A stretch of DNA of 64,000 nt from Musa acuminata AAA Group. Lineage: Eukaryota > Streptophyta > Magnoliopsida > Zingiberales > Musaceae. Positions 43,190-53,792 of the stretch are shown piece after piece. Both the position numbers and the translations under genes were made by a program. Every line of letters begins with the position of its first letter. The first letter of the stretch is position 1. Under the pieces are notes generated by a model. It searched no databases, was not told the origin of the DNA, and worked only from the letters and a program-made list of their open reading frames with translations. The DNA is taken from NCBI RefSeq assembly GCF_036884655.1, contig NC_088331.1, positions 12,781,001-12,845,000 on the forward strand, read 5' to 3'.

Positions 43190-46100
43190 ACGCCCTCGTC
43201 GACGCTTGTTGGTAGTTGTTGATAATTGTTTCTTCATGTCGCAGGGCATCTTCGGGCTCCCAATTGGCTTCAGTTTGGGGAAGTTTTCGCCACTTCACTA
43301 AGTACTCGGTCTGCTCAACTCCATTGGGTAACTTTATCTTACGATCCGCTAAAATGGTTTCAACTCGCTTCTCGTCGGAGACTCTGGTGAGGGGTAGTCG
43401 AGTTGGAATACTTCAGAAAGTATTTTGTGGATCCGAGTGGTAGGCTTTTACGTTGCTGGCATGAAGAACATTATGAATTTTGAACCACGTTGGCAGTTGC
43501 AACTTGTAGGAGACGTTGCCTACCCTACTGATAATTGGGAAGGGCCCTTCATACTTGCGCACCAATCCTTTGTGGACTTTGTTCCTAAAGAATTGGGGTG
43601 ATGCTGGTTGGAGCTTTACCAACACCAAATCGCCGACCTTGAACTCTTACGGTTGCCTTCCCAAGTCTGCCTACTTCTTTATCCTTTTTGCCGCCTTCTC
43701 CAAGTAAGCCCGCACAATATCTGCATTTCGGTGCCACTCGTTTGCGAAGTGGTAGGCTGACGGACTACTTCTAGTATACCCGATTGCCATGGTGTGAGGA
43801 GTTGATAGTTGTTGTCCTATAATGATCTCGAAGGGGCTCTTGTTGGATGCAGAGCTCCGCTGTAAGTTGTAGGAGAATTGGGCAATGTCCAACAACTTCA
43901 CCCAATCTCGTTGGTTAACACTCACGTAGTGCCGAAGATATTGCTCCAAGAGTGAGTTTATCCTCTCGGTTTGGCCATTCGTCTAGGGGTGGAGGCTTGT
44001 GGAGAAGTATAACTTGGATCCCAACAATTTGAATAGCTCGGTCCAGAATCGTCCCAAGAACCGAGCATCTCGATCACTAATGATATTGTGCAGGACTCCC
44101 CAATACTTCACCACATCCTTCATCATCAGCTTGGCCGCCTCCTCTGTTGAATAGTATAGGAGAGCAACAATGAAAGTTGTATACTTTGAAAATCGATTGA
44201 CTACCACTAGTATCGATCCAAGTCTCCCTACTAGTGGCAAACTTGATATGAAGTCCAAGGAAATGCTCTCTCACGGCCTTTTTGGTATGGGCAACGACTC
44301 CAAAAGTCCCACCGGCTCCACTTGTACGACATTCACGCGCTCCACTTTCCGACTCAATGCATCGGCCATGACATTTGCCTTTCTAGGCTTATACTCCATT
44401 GTCATATCAAATTCAGCCAGGAAGTCCTATCATCATGCTTTCTTTAGGGAAAGTTTCTTTTGCGTTTGGAAATATCTCAGAGCGAAAAGTCTATCCTTAG
44501 CACAAATCGCGATCCGAGAAGGTAGTGTCGCTAAACTCGTAGACAATGGATCACCGCTGTCATCTCCTTCTCGTGCACTGGATACCACCGCTCGGTCTCG
44601 TTAAGCTTGCGGCTCTCATAGGCCATCGGATGACCCTCCTACATAAGTACTCCTCCAATAGCGAAGTCTGAAGCATATGTATGGACTTCCAAAGGCTCTC
44701 TAGAGTCTGGTAATTTGAGCATTGGTTCTTCCAGAACAGCAACCTTCAGATCTTGGAATGCTATTTCACATTTGTCAGACCACTTCCAAGGCTGCTCCTC
44801 CTTCAGCAACTCCGTCAGTGGAGTTGCACGATTCGAATACCCCGCTATGAAGCGTCGATAGTAGTTGACGAAACTAAGGAACGATCTCAACTCTAGTACC
44901 TTTTTTCGAGTTCGCCATTTTGCAACCACTTGCACTTTTGATTTATCCATTCGAATGGAACCATCACCGATTCGATGCCCCAAGAATAAGATCTTCATTT
45001 GGGCAAAGTAGTATTTCTCCCTTTTTATGAACAAAGTGATCTCCCTGAGAACCTTGAAAATTATCTGAAGGTGCTTGACATGCTTCTCGAGCGTTTGATT
45101 GTAGACGATGATATCGTTCAAATAGACGACCACGAACTTATCCAAATACTCCTTGAATAGCTGATTCATGAGAGTGCAGAACATGACCGGAGCGTTGGTT
45201 AAGCCAAAAGGTATCACCAAGAACTCAAACGCTCCATACCTAGTCACACAAGTAGTCTTCGCTTCATCGCCTTCAGCAATGCGCACCTGCCAATACCCCG
45301 ACCTAAGGTCGAGTTTTGAGAAATACTTGACTTTGTCCAATTGGTCGAACAAGTCCGCAATGAGCGGGAGGGGATACTTGTTCTTCACTATCACTTTGTT
45401 GAGGGCTCGGTAATCGATGCATAGTCGGAGGCTCCCATCTTATTTCTTTTAGAAGAGAACTGGAGCTCCGAATGGTGCTTTAGAGCTATGAATGAGACCA
45501 TTGCTTAGCAGTTCATCTAACTGCTTCATGAGTTCTGTCAACTCTAGCAGGGGCATGAGGTAGGGTGGTCTCACTAGAGGCTTCACTCTTGGCTCCAGCT
45601 CGATATTGTGATCCACGCCTCGGCGTAGAGGAAGAGTCTTTGGCAACTCGGGTGACATAACGTCATTGAACTGTTTCAAGTCGTTCGCCATCGCAATAGG
45701 TTCTTGAATGGTCTTCTCGTCGAGTGGATCTAGCTTCATAACAGCCACGAATGTTAATTCACCTTTTCGTACCCCTTTCTTCAGTTGCAATGCCGATATA
45801 TGTTGGGGTTCCTTGGTTCCTCTTTGAGAGACGGGAACCACGCAGGGGTCATCACCTCCCATCATACACAGGGAGTTTAGGAACAGCATTGGCACCAACT
45901 TCGCCATGTGTATGAACTTCATTCCAAGAATCACTTGGAAGTCGTCCAATGGCACCACCATCATGTTGGTATTCCCGCTCCATGTTTCGATCTTGATGGG
46001 AACTCCCTTCGCCAACCCGGAGATTTGCTTGGCCTCCGAGTTCATCGCCTTCATCCGACTTGGGCTCTTCTCCTAGATCAACCCAAGTCGCTTTGCTTCT

Positions 46101-46470
46101 CGATCGGCAATGAAGTTGTGGGTAGCACCCGTGTCCACCATTGCACGGGTTGTTTGGCCATTTAGCTTGATGTCTACGTACATCAGCTCACCACTTCCTG
46201 CTTTTTGTAGCTTTGTCTTCATGTTCTCCCCCACTTGACCCCGCATGGCGTTCAACAAACGCATTGCTCCTATCCGGGGTTCTTGCGACTCCTCATCGTC
46301 GCTGCTAGATTCAGAATTGCTCGAACTAAGAGTGACAGCTTTGCTTTTGTCCGATCGGGGGGGTTGGATGGAAGTTGTTAAAGCATTGAGTGCCTGTTTT
46401 TGTGGGCACTCTCTCACCATGTGCGGCCTCGGCATAAGAAGCATCCGCTAGGTTTCAGGGCCTTGCCTTT
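43190..46470 (-). pseudogene. Chromovirus pol remnant: protease, RT, RNase H, integrase, chromodomain
   Basis: On the minus strand, protease has VDTGATHNF near 46130. RT runs from about 45530 (SSKAPFGAPVLF) through LCIDYRALNK to 44950. The catalytic box reads YLND at 45124-45113 instead of YLDD or YVDD, because codon 45118-45116 is AAC. Two stops interrupt the frame between 45450 and 45400. RNase H begins with TYASDFAIGG, where TDAS is usual, and stops at 44639. Integrase pieces are at 44258-43983 (IISDRDARFLGRFW) and 43949-43671. A GPFPIISRVGNVSYKLQLP block follows, then a chromodomain at about 43390-43205 (EYLVKWRKLP, ANWEPEDAL). Confidence 0.88.
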
Positions 46471-47580
46471 CGGGCTTGGCCCTTTGTGGGAACTCTTCTT
46501 CTTTTGTTCACCCCCAAGCTCCTTCCCTCGAGAATATTTTAGAGGGTGATTGCTTGAAGATTGTTTCCTTCTTCCCGGGTCCTCGGAGGAAATGAAGTCG
46601 GTGAGCCTTTATGCGGCAGCAATTGCCCTGATCAAATCGGCGACATTCCTTCAATGTAGTTCTTGTTACACCCATGGCTTTAAACCATCAAGGAAGCTGA
46701 ATAGCTTATCCTTCTCAGGCATGTCTTGGATGTCCAACATTAGTGCAGAAAATTACTTCATGTAGTCTCGGATGGAAGTATTTTGGCGGAGTTGTCTCAA
46801 CTTTCTTCTTGCGACGAACTCGATGTTCTCCAGTAGGAGTTGAGTTCTCAACTCCCGCTTCAATTCCTCCCATGTGTCAACTCGACACCGACCTTATTAG
46901 ATCTCCTCCCAATGGGTTCTCCACCAAAGTTTTGCATCTCCGTTCAGATACATGGTTGCTATGGAAACTTTGGTTTCTTTAGAATCAGGCCTTGTAGCTC
47001 GAAAGTATTGTTCCATGTCGAATAGAAAATTCTCAAGTTCTTTGGCATCTCTAGCCCCTTCATAACTATGAGGCTCGAGTGCCCTCAAGTTTTGTGGTGG
47101 CATAACGCGGGTGTTGCTTCCTCCCATATTTAGCTCTCTTGTGAGCATGGTCACCCTCGAAGTGAGTTCCGCTACAACTTCTTGTAAGTGTTGTACGGAG
47201 TCTTTGGTGTCATCTGACAATCGGTTGACTAGGGCCTCAACCTTATCGATCCTAGACTCTGCTTCTTCTTGCGAGCTCTCTACCCCAACAAGCCTTTGTT
47301 GGCCATGGTAGAGTTCCTCCAAGCTCGCTTCAAGAACATCCAAGCGGGTTTCCGCTATTGTGAGTCTCTCCTTGTGACTTTTTTTCCCGGTTGGCACTCC
47401 AGATTGCACCTCCTCCGCTCACGGAGAGTAGCCAACTTTTCGCTCATCATATTCGCTGTCGCGCTCCTCTTAAGCAACTCCAACAGCATGAGAGCAAGTG
47501 TACACATGCAACCCACCTGCGGCTGCTTAGGGCAAGGGTCCAGCTTGCCTCATCTTGCTTGATTCGCCACGATGCTTTGC
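46380..47580 (-). pseudogene. Chromovirus gag remnant
   Basis: A 170-codon minus-strand frame (47409-46897) contains a coiled-coil-like N-terminal part and the gag core ending DAKLWWRTHWEE. It then breaks. Later pieces (RDYMK, PEKDKLFSFLDGL) follow to about 46600. A zinc-knuckle remnant with CFLC and HMVREC lies near 46410-46450 but is out of frame with itself. Confidence 0.82.
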
Positions 47581-47629
47581 CATGGTGAAGTTGCGAAGTT
47601 CCTTCACTGCTCGCTCGAAGTGCTTGCCC

Positions 47630-47641
47630 ACTCTGATACCA
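47630..47641 (-). other. Primer binding site, chromovirus
   Basis: The reverse complement reads TGGTATCAGAGT, three bases from the LTR edge at 47645. Confidence 0.85.
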
Positions 47642-47644
47642 CAA

Positions 47645-48386
47645 TGTCATGGCCTTAGCTAGAATTGCCTAAGGCGTGAGGCACCCTTGCGGCAAAGACG
47701 CGAACTTAGCTTGCATTGCCTAAGTCGTGCTTCGCCCTTGCGATTTGCATCCACAAAGATCAGCCCACTTGCAATCTCTCGTAGGTCCCGAAGGACCTAT
47801 AAAAAGAGAAAGTTGATTAGTTCGAAGAATGAGCGACGGATAAGTCCCGACGTCTCGCAAAAAGGGAAAGCTTTACAAGCAATTCAGTGAACACCTTGCA
47901 TGTACAAGAGAAAAGAGGGAGAGGGGGAAAACAATGACTTTAGAAGGTTGAACAAATAGCTGTAAGTCCACAAACAGTTGCTCACCAGGTGCCGGGCGCG
48001 ACAACAAGTTCCCGTCAAGGTAACGTGCGAACTTGCGAAAGATTGTTTAACGCTCGACACTATACCGAAGCCCCTTCTAGCCTTGTGCCACCTAGGTGGT
48101 TCCAAGGGGCTGAGATGGCTGATGTTTTGTGAGTGGAAGCGGACTACAGAAAACAACTCGTGGCATACGAAAATAGAGCTGTTTTGGACTGTTTTGGGGC
48201 TGTTTTGCTCGGTTCGGTGAGCGGTCACTTTGTAGCACTGCAACTTGTTCAAACTTACATTTTTACAAGCAAAATTGACTCAAAACTAAGACAAAACATG
48301 CTGCCAAGCAGCTGTACATATAGATGAGAGCGACAAATGGTTCGTTGAACAGAGTTGTTGCGGGTGCGCGACGACCGTTCGTGATA
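47645..48386 (-). repeat. Chromovirus 5' LTR (742 bp)
   Basis: It matches 42375-43166 with scattered substitutions and one fewer 50-bp unit. Its U3 terminus reads GTGATA where the partner has ATGACA. Confidence 0.87.
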
Positions 48387-49557
48387 GCCCAGCCAGAGGA
48401 GGAGAAAAAAAGTCAATATCAAATACTCCATTGACTTGCTCGTCGGAGGGGCCAAAGTCGGGAAGCACCCGACGAAGGCCATTTTGCAGGAAGGCGAACA
48501 CCCCCGAACGTCGAGTGCCTCAATCCAGGAATTGCCATCTAGTACACAAGGACGCGCTGCCATTCATCCCGGAGTCGGAGAGACGCATCCCACCACAAAT
48601 GGCACCCAGGTCAGCAAACTGAGAAGCTCGAATCAACATCCTCTCATAAAAGCCCAGTCGACTCCGCCAGCCCGACTCTTGTTTGAGTTGCTTCGAAACA
48701 GCCACTCCCGACCGGCGAACGTCTCGACCCAAGAGACACCTTCCATCGCACAAAGGAGAGCAGTGAGCCGGCATGGATCCCAATCAACGTCGGCCAACAT
48801 TCCTTCCCGAGGGCACAGCCACCTCATCATCCTACCCACCCCACAAGAAGCTCCCGACATTGACCCACGGACCTAACCGTGCTGACTCATTAGCCACGAT
48901 ACTTTTGTTCACTAACATTTAGCACTAGAAGGAGGGTCATGTCGTAGGAGCAGTTGACAGGAGTTCTCCCCGAGAGAGAACCACCGACTGACCTCCCTTC
49001 TGTCGAGCCAAAAAGTCAGGCCCTCCCCGCCCTCGGAGATGGGGTGATCCCAGCCTCGATGCCAGATCGCTACTGGCGTCTGTTCAACGACCTGAGATTG
49101 TCACCCCCAAGGCTCACCACAAGGCCCTCGATCGTGACACTTGAGGCATTCCTTAGCCTGACCAAGCAAGTGCAGGGCATGGCAGGCATGATGCAGACAC
49201 TCACTCCAATTATTCCCCAAATCATGTGACTAGCGACGCCCCCGACCGACCTGACCCGGAAGCCCCCGAGCGGGGAGCAGGTCAGGATTAGATAAGCCCG
49301 TGAACAAGCGACGGACCCGAGAGGTCCTCTTGGGCAGAACATACCCACACCCTGCCGAGCCACGCTACCTTATCTCGAGCATGACACCATACGTCTGACT
49401 CGGTGGACGACTCACTTAGGGCCCAACTATCCCGTGTCAACCAATGCCTGGACGTATTCCAGCGCGAGTTTCAAAAATCGCAGAGCGAGTCCAATGAAGG
49501 CGGCTTGGGCGGGTCCCCTTTCACTTAGGAAGTACAGGACAAGCCAATACCCCTCTG
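48387..49557 (+). pseudogene. Tat-like gypsy LTR end, leader and gag fragment
   Basis: It continues the LTR broken at 42374. An open stretch at about 48954-49229 reads MPDRYWRLFNDLRLSPP, then PSIVTLEAFLSLTKQVQGM and a PIIPQIM end, which resembles the gag N-terminus of Tat-clade gypsy elements. Beyond it are fragments in shifting frames. GCACTAGAAGGAGGG near 48921 could be the primer-site region. It is cut at 49558 by an Angela-type LTR. The family assignment is from memory and moderate. Confidence 0.5.
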
Positions 49558-49816
49558 TTGGGAAATCTTAGGGGCGACATCACATGCGCAGCGGAAGAAC
49601 AAGAAAACAAAACTCCCCGATTCCCAAAGAGATGTTCATCGTCATGCAAAGATTGGTGCGCAAAATCTGCGAAACTGAAAAGCTACGTATAAAGTAGATT
49701 GTGTTACATAGGGAGATCGTATATCCCTATTTCCTTGCAGATCTTTAGGAGCGGGTGAAGGAGGTCAAGCGTCCTCCTCTCTAGCGGTGATCCACACAGT
49801 AGGGTTGCGACGACGC
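49558..49816 (-). mobile_element. Fragment of a minus-strand Angela-type LTR (R-U5 end)
   Basis: TGTTGGGAAATCTTAGGGGC corresponds to the TGTTGAGAAATCTAGGGGC edge at 24828, and the following about 255 bp match 24830-25090. The fragment stops exactly where the plus-strand Angela LTR starts (TGCTAG at 49817), giving a head-to-head LTR arrangement. Confidence 0.85.
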
Positions 49817-51055
49817 TGCTAGTCATAGGTGCCCAGCAAGCCAATCACGTGAGTAATGGTACATGTGACTTGATACAGAATCTTTTTGCTTATTATATTT
49901 TGGCGTATATCACTTTATAACTATTGCATATGTACATATATATATTGTGATTTCCTTAGATTTGTGCAATGGGAATTGGATCGTGATGAGATCACGATAA
50001 TGAGATCGATTCACCTTTAAACACATATCCTAAATAATCCCGGTCATAGGTTACTCGAGAGGGACATCGTGATAACCAGATAGACTGGTGTGTTGTATAC
50101 CCGTCCATATGATGGATGCAGCTGGTCTCATAGCTGCTCGTGTAGGGACACTAGGGATACAGTACAGGTGCTCATTGGAGAATGAGTTCACTGATTGATC
50201 CGCTTACGGAATGCTGGATGGTTGATGATGCCTTATTGTCAAACAGCGATTCCGTAGTCCTAGTGGTGTATCTGGTCCTTAGACTTGAGACACCAAGGAT
50301 GTCCTGTATGAGTGCTCCACTCTTTGATACCAGACTTATAGGTTTGGCTGTCCCAGATCTAGTACAGCTGGTCATTGGGAGTGGTAGTCGACCTTACGAG
50401 GGCTATTGAGTGTTGACAGAGGATCATCCACTCTCAGCGTCATGAGAGGAATATCCCATGTGTTCTTGCTCAGACAAATCCCTGGTCAGGGTCATTCGGG
50501 TTGAGAGAGAAAGAGTTCTTCGGGAGAATCCGATTAGAGCGAGACTTGAGTAGAAACCGTATGGGTCTGACAGCACCATGCTCGATATACGGTCTCTGGG
50601 ATATTAGATGGATGAGGGACTATAGGTACATGGTAACTGAGGACAGACAGGTCCAATGGATTGGATTCCCCTGTATCGTCTGGGGACTACGGCGTAGTGG
50701 CCTAGTACGTCCGTAGTCGATGAGTCGAGTGAATTATTACAGAGATAATAATTCACTGAGTTAGAAGGAGTTCTGACAGGTATGACTCACGGCCAGCTCG
50801 ATATTGGGCATAGAGGGTCACACACATATGGTAGGCATTGCGATGAGTAGAGGTTCGGATATGAGATATCCAACGGAGCCCTTGTCTTATTGGATGCAGA
50901 TCCAATACCCACTAGGGAATGACCCATTAGGGTTTGACACGGGATCTCTATAAATAGGAGGAATTCACAGCCTCATAGGCTAGAGTCTTTGCTTGCCTTT
51001 CCTATTCTCCTCTCCCTCTCCACCTCAGAGTAGGCATGGAGTTTTGAGGAGCGTC
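49817..51055 (+). repeat. Angela-type element 5' LTR, truncated
   Basis: It starts TGCTAGTCATAGGTGCCC and matches the 3' LTR at 57694 over its first about 490 bp with roughly 3% visible differences. A TATAAATAGG promoter lies near 50950. After GTTTTGAGGAGCGTC it jumps into gag-family LTR sequence. The last about 255 bp of this LTR and the primer binding site are missing. Confidence 0.87.
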
Positions 51056-53494
51056 TAAAAGTAGTTTACGTCTAAAACACAGTTTTATGTCTAAACACAG
51101 TTTGCGTAGTTTGCGTCTAAACACAGTTTTGCGTCTAAACTCAGTTTACGTCTAAACGCAGTTTGCGTCTAAACGCAATTTTACGTCTAAACGTAGTTTT
51201 ACATTTAAAAGAAGTTTACGTCTAAAACACAGTTTGCGCAGTTTACGTTTAAACGCAGTTTTACGTCTAAACGCAGTTTTACGTCTAAGCGCAGATTGCG
51301 TCTAAGCGCAGTTTGCGTCTAAACACAGTTTGCGTCTAAGCGCAGTTTAAGCAGAAGTATAAAGACAATGTGCTGCTATTGTACAGCTCAAAAAGTAATC
51401 TGCAAAAAGCAGATTTACGTCTAAACGCAGATTTACGTCTAAACGCAGATTTACGTCTTAAACGCAGATTTACGTCTGAACTTTGAAACTCGTTTGTATA
51501 CTCGCAGAAGGCAGTATGTAGTTGAAATCAAGACGTAAACGCAAACTGAAATCTGATGATTGTGCGAGGAAAGCCGATTTACGTCTAAATGCAGTTTTAC
51601 GTCTAAATGTTGAAACTCGTTCGTAAAATTGCAGAAGACAGTTTGCAGTTATAAATAGAATCAAAATGTAAATGTAAACTGCAAGGAAACTCGTTCTTAA
51701 AAGCGCAGAAGATAGTTCACAGTTATAAACAGATTCAAGACGTAAATGTAAGCTGCAATGTAAAGATCGTACGAAAACACCTATTGACGTCTGAATCCAG
51801 ATTCGGAAAGATTAGAACTTAGAAACTTGTTCGTAAAGGCGCAGAGAGCAGTAGTTATGTAGGAGGTTTGCAGTAATGATAAGGTACTCGAAATAAAAGC
51901 AAACCAGAGATTTAGAGTGGTTCGGTCAGTCTTGACCTACTCCACTTTTGGCTTCCTCCTCCGACGAGGTCACCAACGTCAACTAGCTGCCTTCCTTCAA
52001 TGGGCGAAGGCCAACTGCCTTTTTACAGTTTCACTCCTTTTGATGGGCTCAGGAGACAACCCTTACAGATCCTTTCTCTCCTCTCTTTACAACTCAAGAC
52101 TTGAAGAATAGAAAGAGGAGAACTTTTGGACTTTACACAAATTTAAGCTCTTAGAATCACAGAAAAGATCAAGAATTCGGTGTGGATCTCTTCCTCTTTC
52201 TGTGCTGAATGGGTGGGGTATTTATAGGCCCCAACCCAGTTCAAATTTGGAGCTCAAAACGATCAAATCCCGGAATTTCAGGATCAGGCGGTTGCACCTC
52301 CTGACTGGAGAGGTTGCACCGCCTGGCAGAGCTCGAAGACTGAGCCTCTGGGCGGTGCCACCTCTGTCAGAGGCGGTTGCACCTCTCTGCCAGAGCTCGA
52401 AGACCGAGCTCAGGCGGTGCTACCTCTCTGTCAGGGAGGTTGCACCGCCCAGTCTAGCTCGAAGACTGAGCTCAGGCGGTTGCACCGCCTGACTGGAGAG
52501 GTTGCACCGCCTAGCAGGGCTCGAAACTTGAGCTCTGGGCGGTTGCACCTCTTGGCTGGGGCGGTTGCACCGCCCAGTCTCGCTGGGAGACATAGCCTGG
52601 GCGGTGCCACCTCCAACCCTGGCGGTGCCACCTCTTTTACTATTTCAGCTCACTTGGTTTGGCTCCAAACTTGGTCCAAACCAGTCCGAACTTGGGCCTA
52701 ATTGGCCCCTACTTGGGTTATAGAATTAACACCTAATCCTAACCCTAATTAAAGTGCTAACTATGAATTTAAAGATATTTTCTAAGCTATTACAAAGTCC
52801 GTAAGTCAAGACTTCTTCTGGCGAGCTTCCGGCAAACTTCCGGCGGTCTTCCGATGAACTCTCGGAAACCATTCTGTGGACTCTCGGCAAGCTCCTAGAC
52901 TTCACGATTTGATCTTAGCGAGTTCCAATGAGCTTCTTTGGCAAGCTCCGATCTTTCTCGGTGAGCTCCGGTAGCATTCCCGACGAACCTTCGGACTTCC
53001 GTCGAACTCTCGAACTCGCAACAAATCCTTCGCGCTTGACTCCGACACTTTGTTTCACTTTATGTCTTTCATCGTTATCATAGTTAATCCTGCACAACAA
53101 AAACAAAACTTCGATCGAGACAATTAATCCTAAGCAATTAACCAAGTTGTCCGACATGTCATTGGTCCCTCGACGCTTCGTCCGATTCTTCGGCGCATCG
53201 TCCTCTCCTGCAGCCTATTGCCCAATCGGCCAGTTGACCCCGCAACTCCGATATCCTTGGCACAATACCCGCTCTTCTTGGCCCGATGCCCGAGTCCATG
53301 GCCCGAAGCCTTCTGTCGATACGTTGACCGATCCACCGGCCCGACGTCCAATCTTCTGACATGTTCCTTCGGCACAACATGATTTTCCTGCTTTAATTGT
53401 CTCATCCTGATCGAAGCATCCTGCGTCACTCAAAAAGCAGATTAAATCATAAACATATATCAAGTAGTTTCATCATCAAAATACGAGATTCAAC
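51056..53494 (-). mobile_element. Truncated gag-family LTR (subfamily A)
   Basis: On the minus strand the U3 start (GATTCAACA edge at 53494), CpG-rich zone, hairpin units, GAGCTC array (about 52300-52640), TATA box (52221-52226 in reverse) and 18-bp array (51056-51478, interrupted near 51360-51410) are present. The CCTAACA end and poly-G segment are missing on the 51056 side. No gag or primer site adjoins, so this is a truncated solo LTR. Confidence 0.88.
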
Positions 53495-53792
53495 AATGGT
53501 GATTCGGAGGCCGAACAGGACGGGAATCACAAGGAGTTGTGATCGGCAAGAGTTGCCTACCTTTTAGGCTTAGTGTGATTGGTCGAGTCCCTCGAGGTTA
53601 CACTAAGACGCTGATTGGATCCTGATCCCCACTAGAAGTTTGCCGGAGACTTACGTTTCACATGCTGAGGGTGTCGCGTGACTCGTTAGTAAAATAGTGG
53701 GAGCATATTAAGATAGAAGTCCATATCTTGATAGTTTATTTCTTGCAAAATCTGCATGTTATTCATTTCTGCTACATCTTTATTTTCAGAAA
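53495..53792 (+). other. Angela-type leader between LTR and gag-pol
   Basis: About 300 bp upstream of the gag ATG has no primer binding site and no coding sequence. It follows directly on the foreign LTR end. GATTCAACA at 53486-53494 marks the seam. Confidence 0.6.

Larger units (their letters stand above)
42375..48386 (-). mobile_element. Decayed chromodomain gypsy element (chromovirus)
   Basis: This 6.0-kb element is on the minus strand. The 3' LTR is 42375-43166 and the 5' LTR is 47645-48386. Both start TGTCA on the plus strand, and their other ends are ATGACA and GTGATA. On both outer sides is GCCC (42371-42374 and 48387-48390), probably a target duplication with one changed base. The primer binding site is at 47630-47641. 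Gag, protease, RT/RNase H, integrase and a C-terminal chromodomain are in standard Ty3/gypsy order. The chromodomain assigns it to chromoviruses, and I would guess a Galadriel or Tekay/Reina-type clade. Many stops show it is dead. Confidence 0.9.

Noticed and set aside
42375..48386. Integrated plant pararetrovirus
   Set aside because: Two LTRs, a primer site, integrase and a chromodomain identify a Ty3/gypsy chromovirus. No viral movement or coat protein region is seen.
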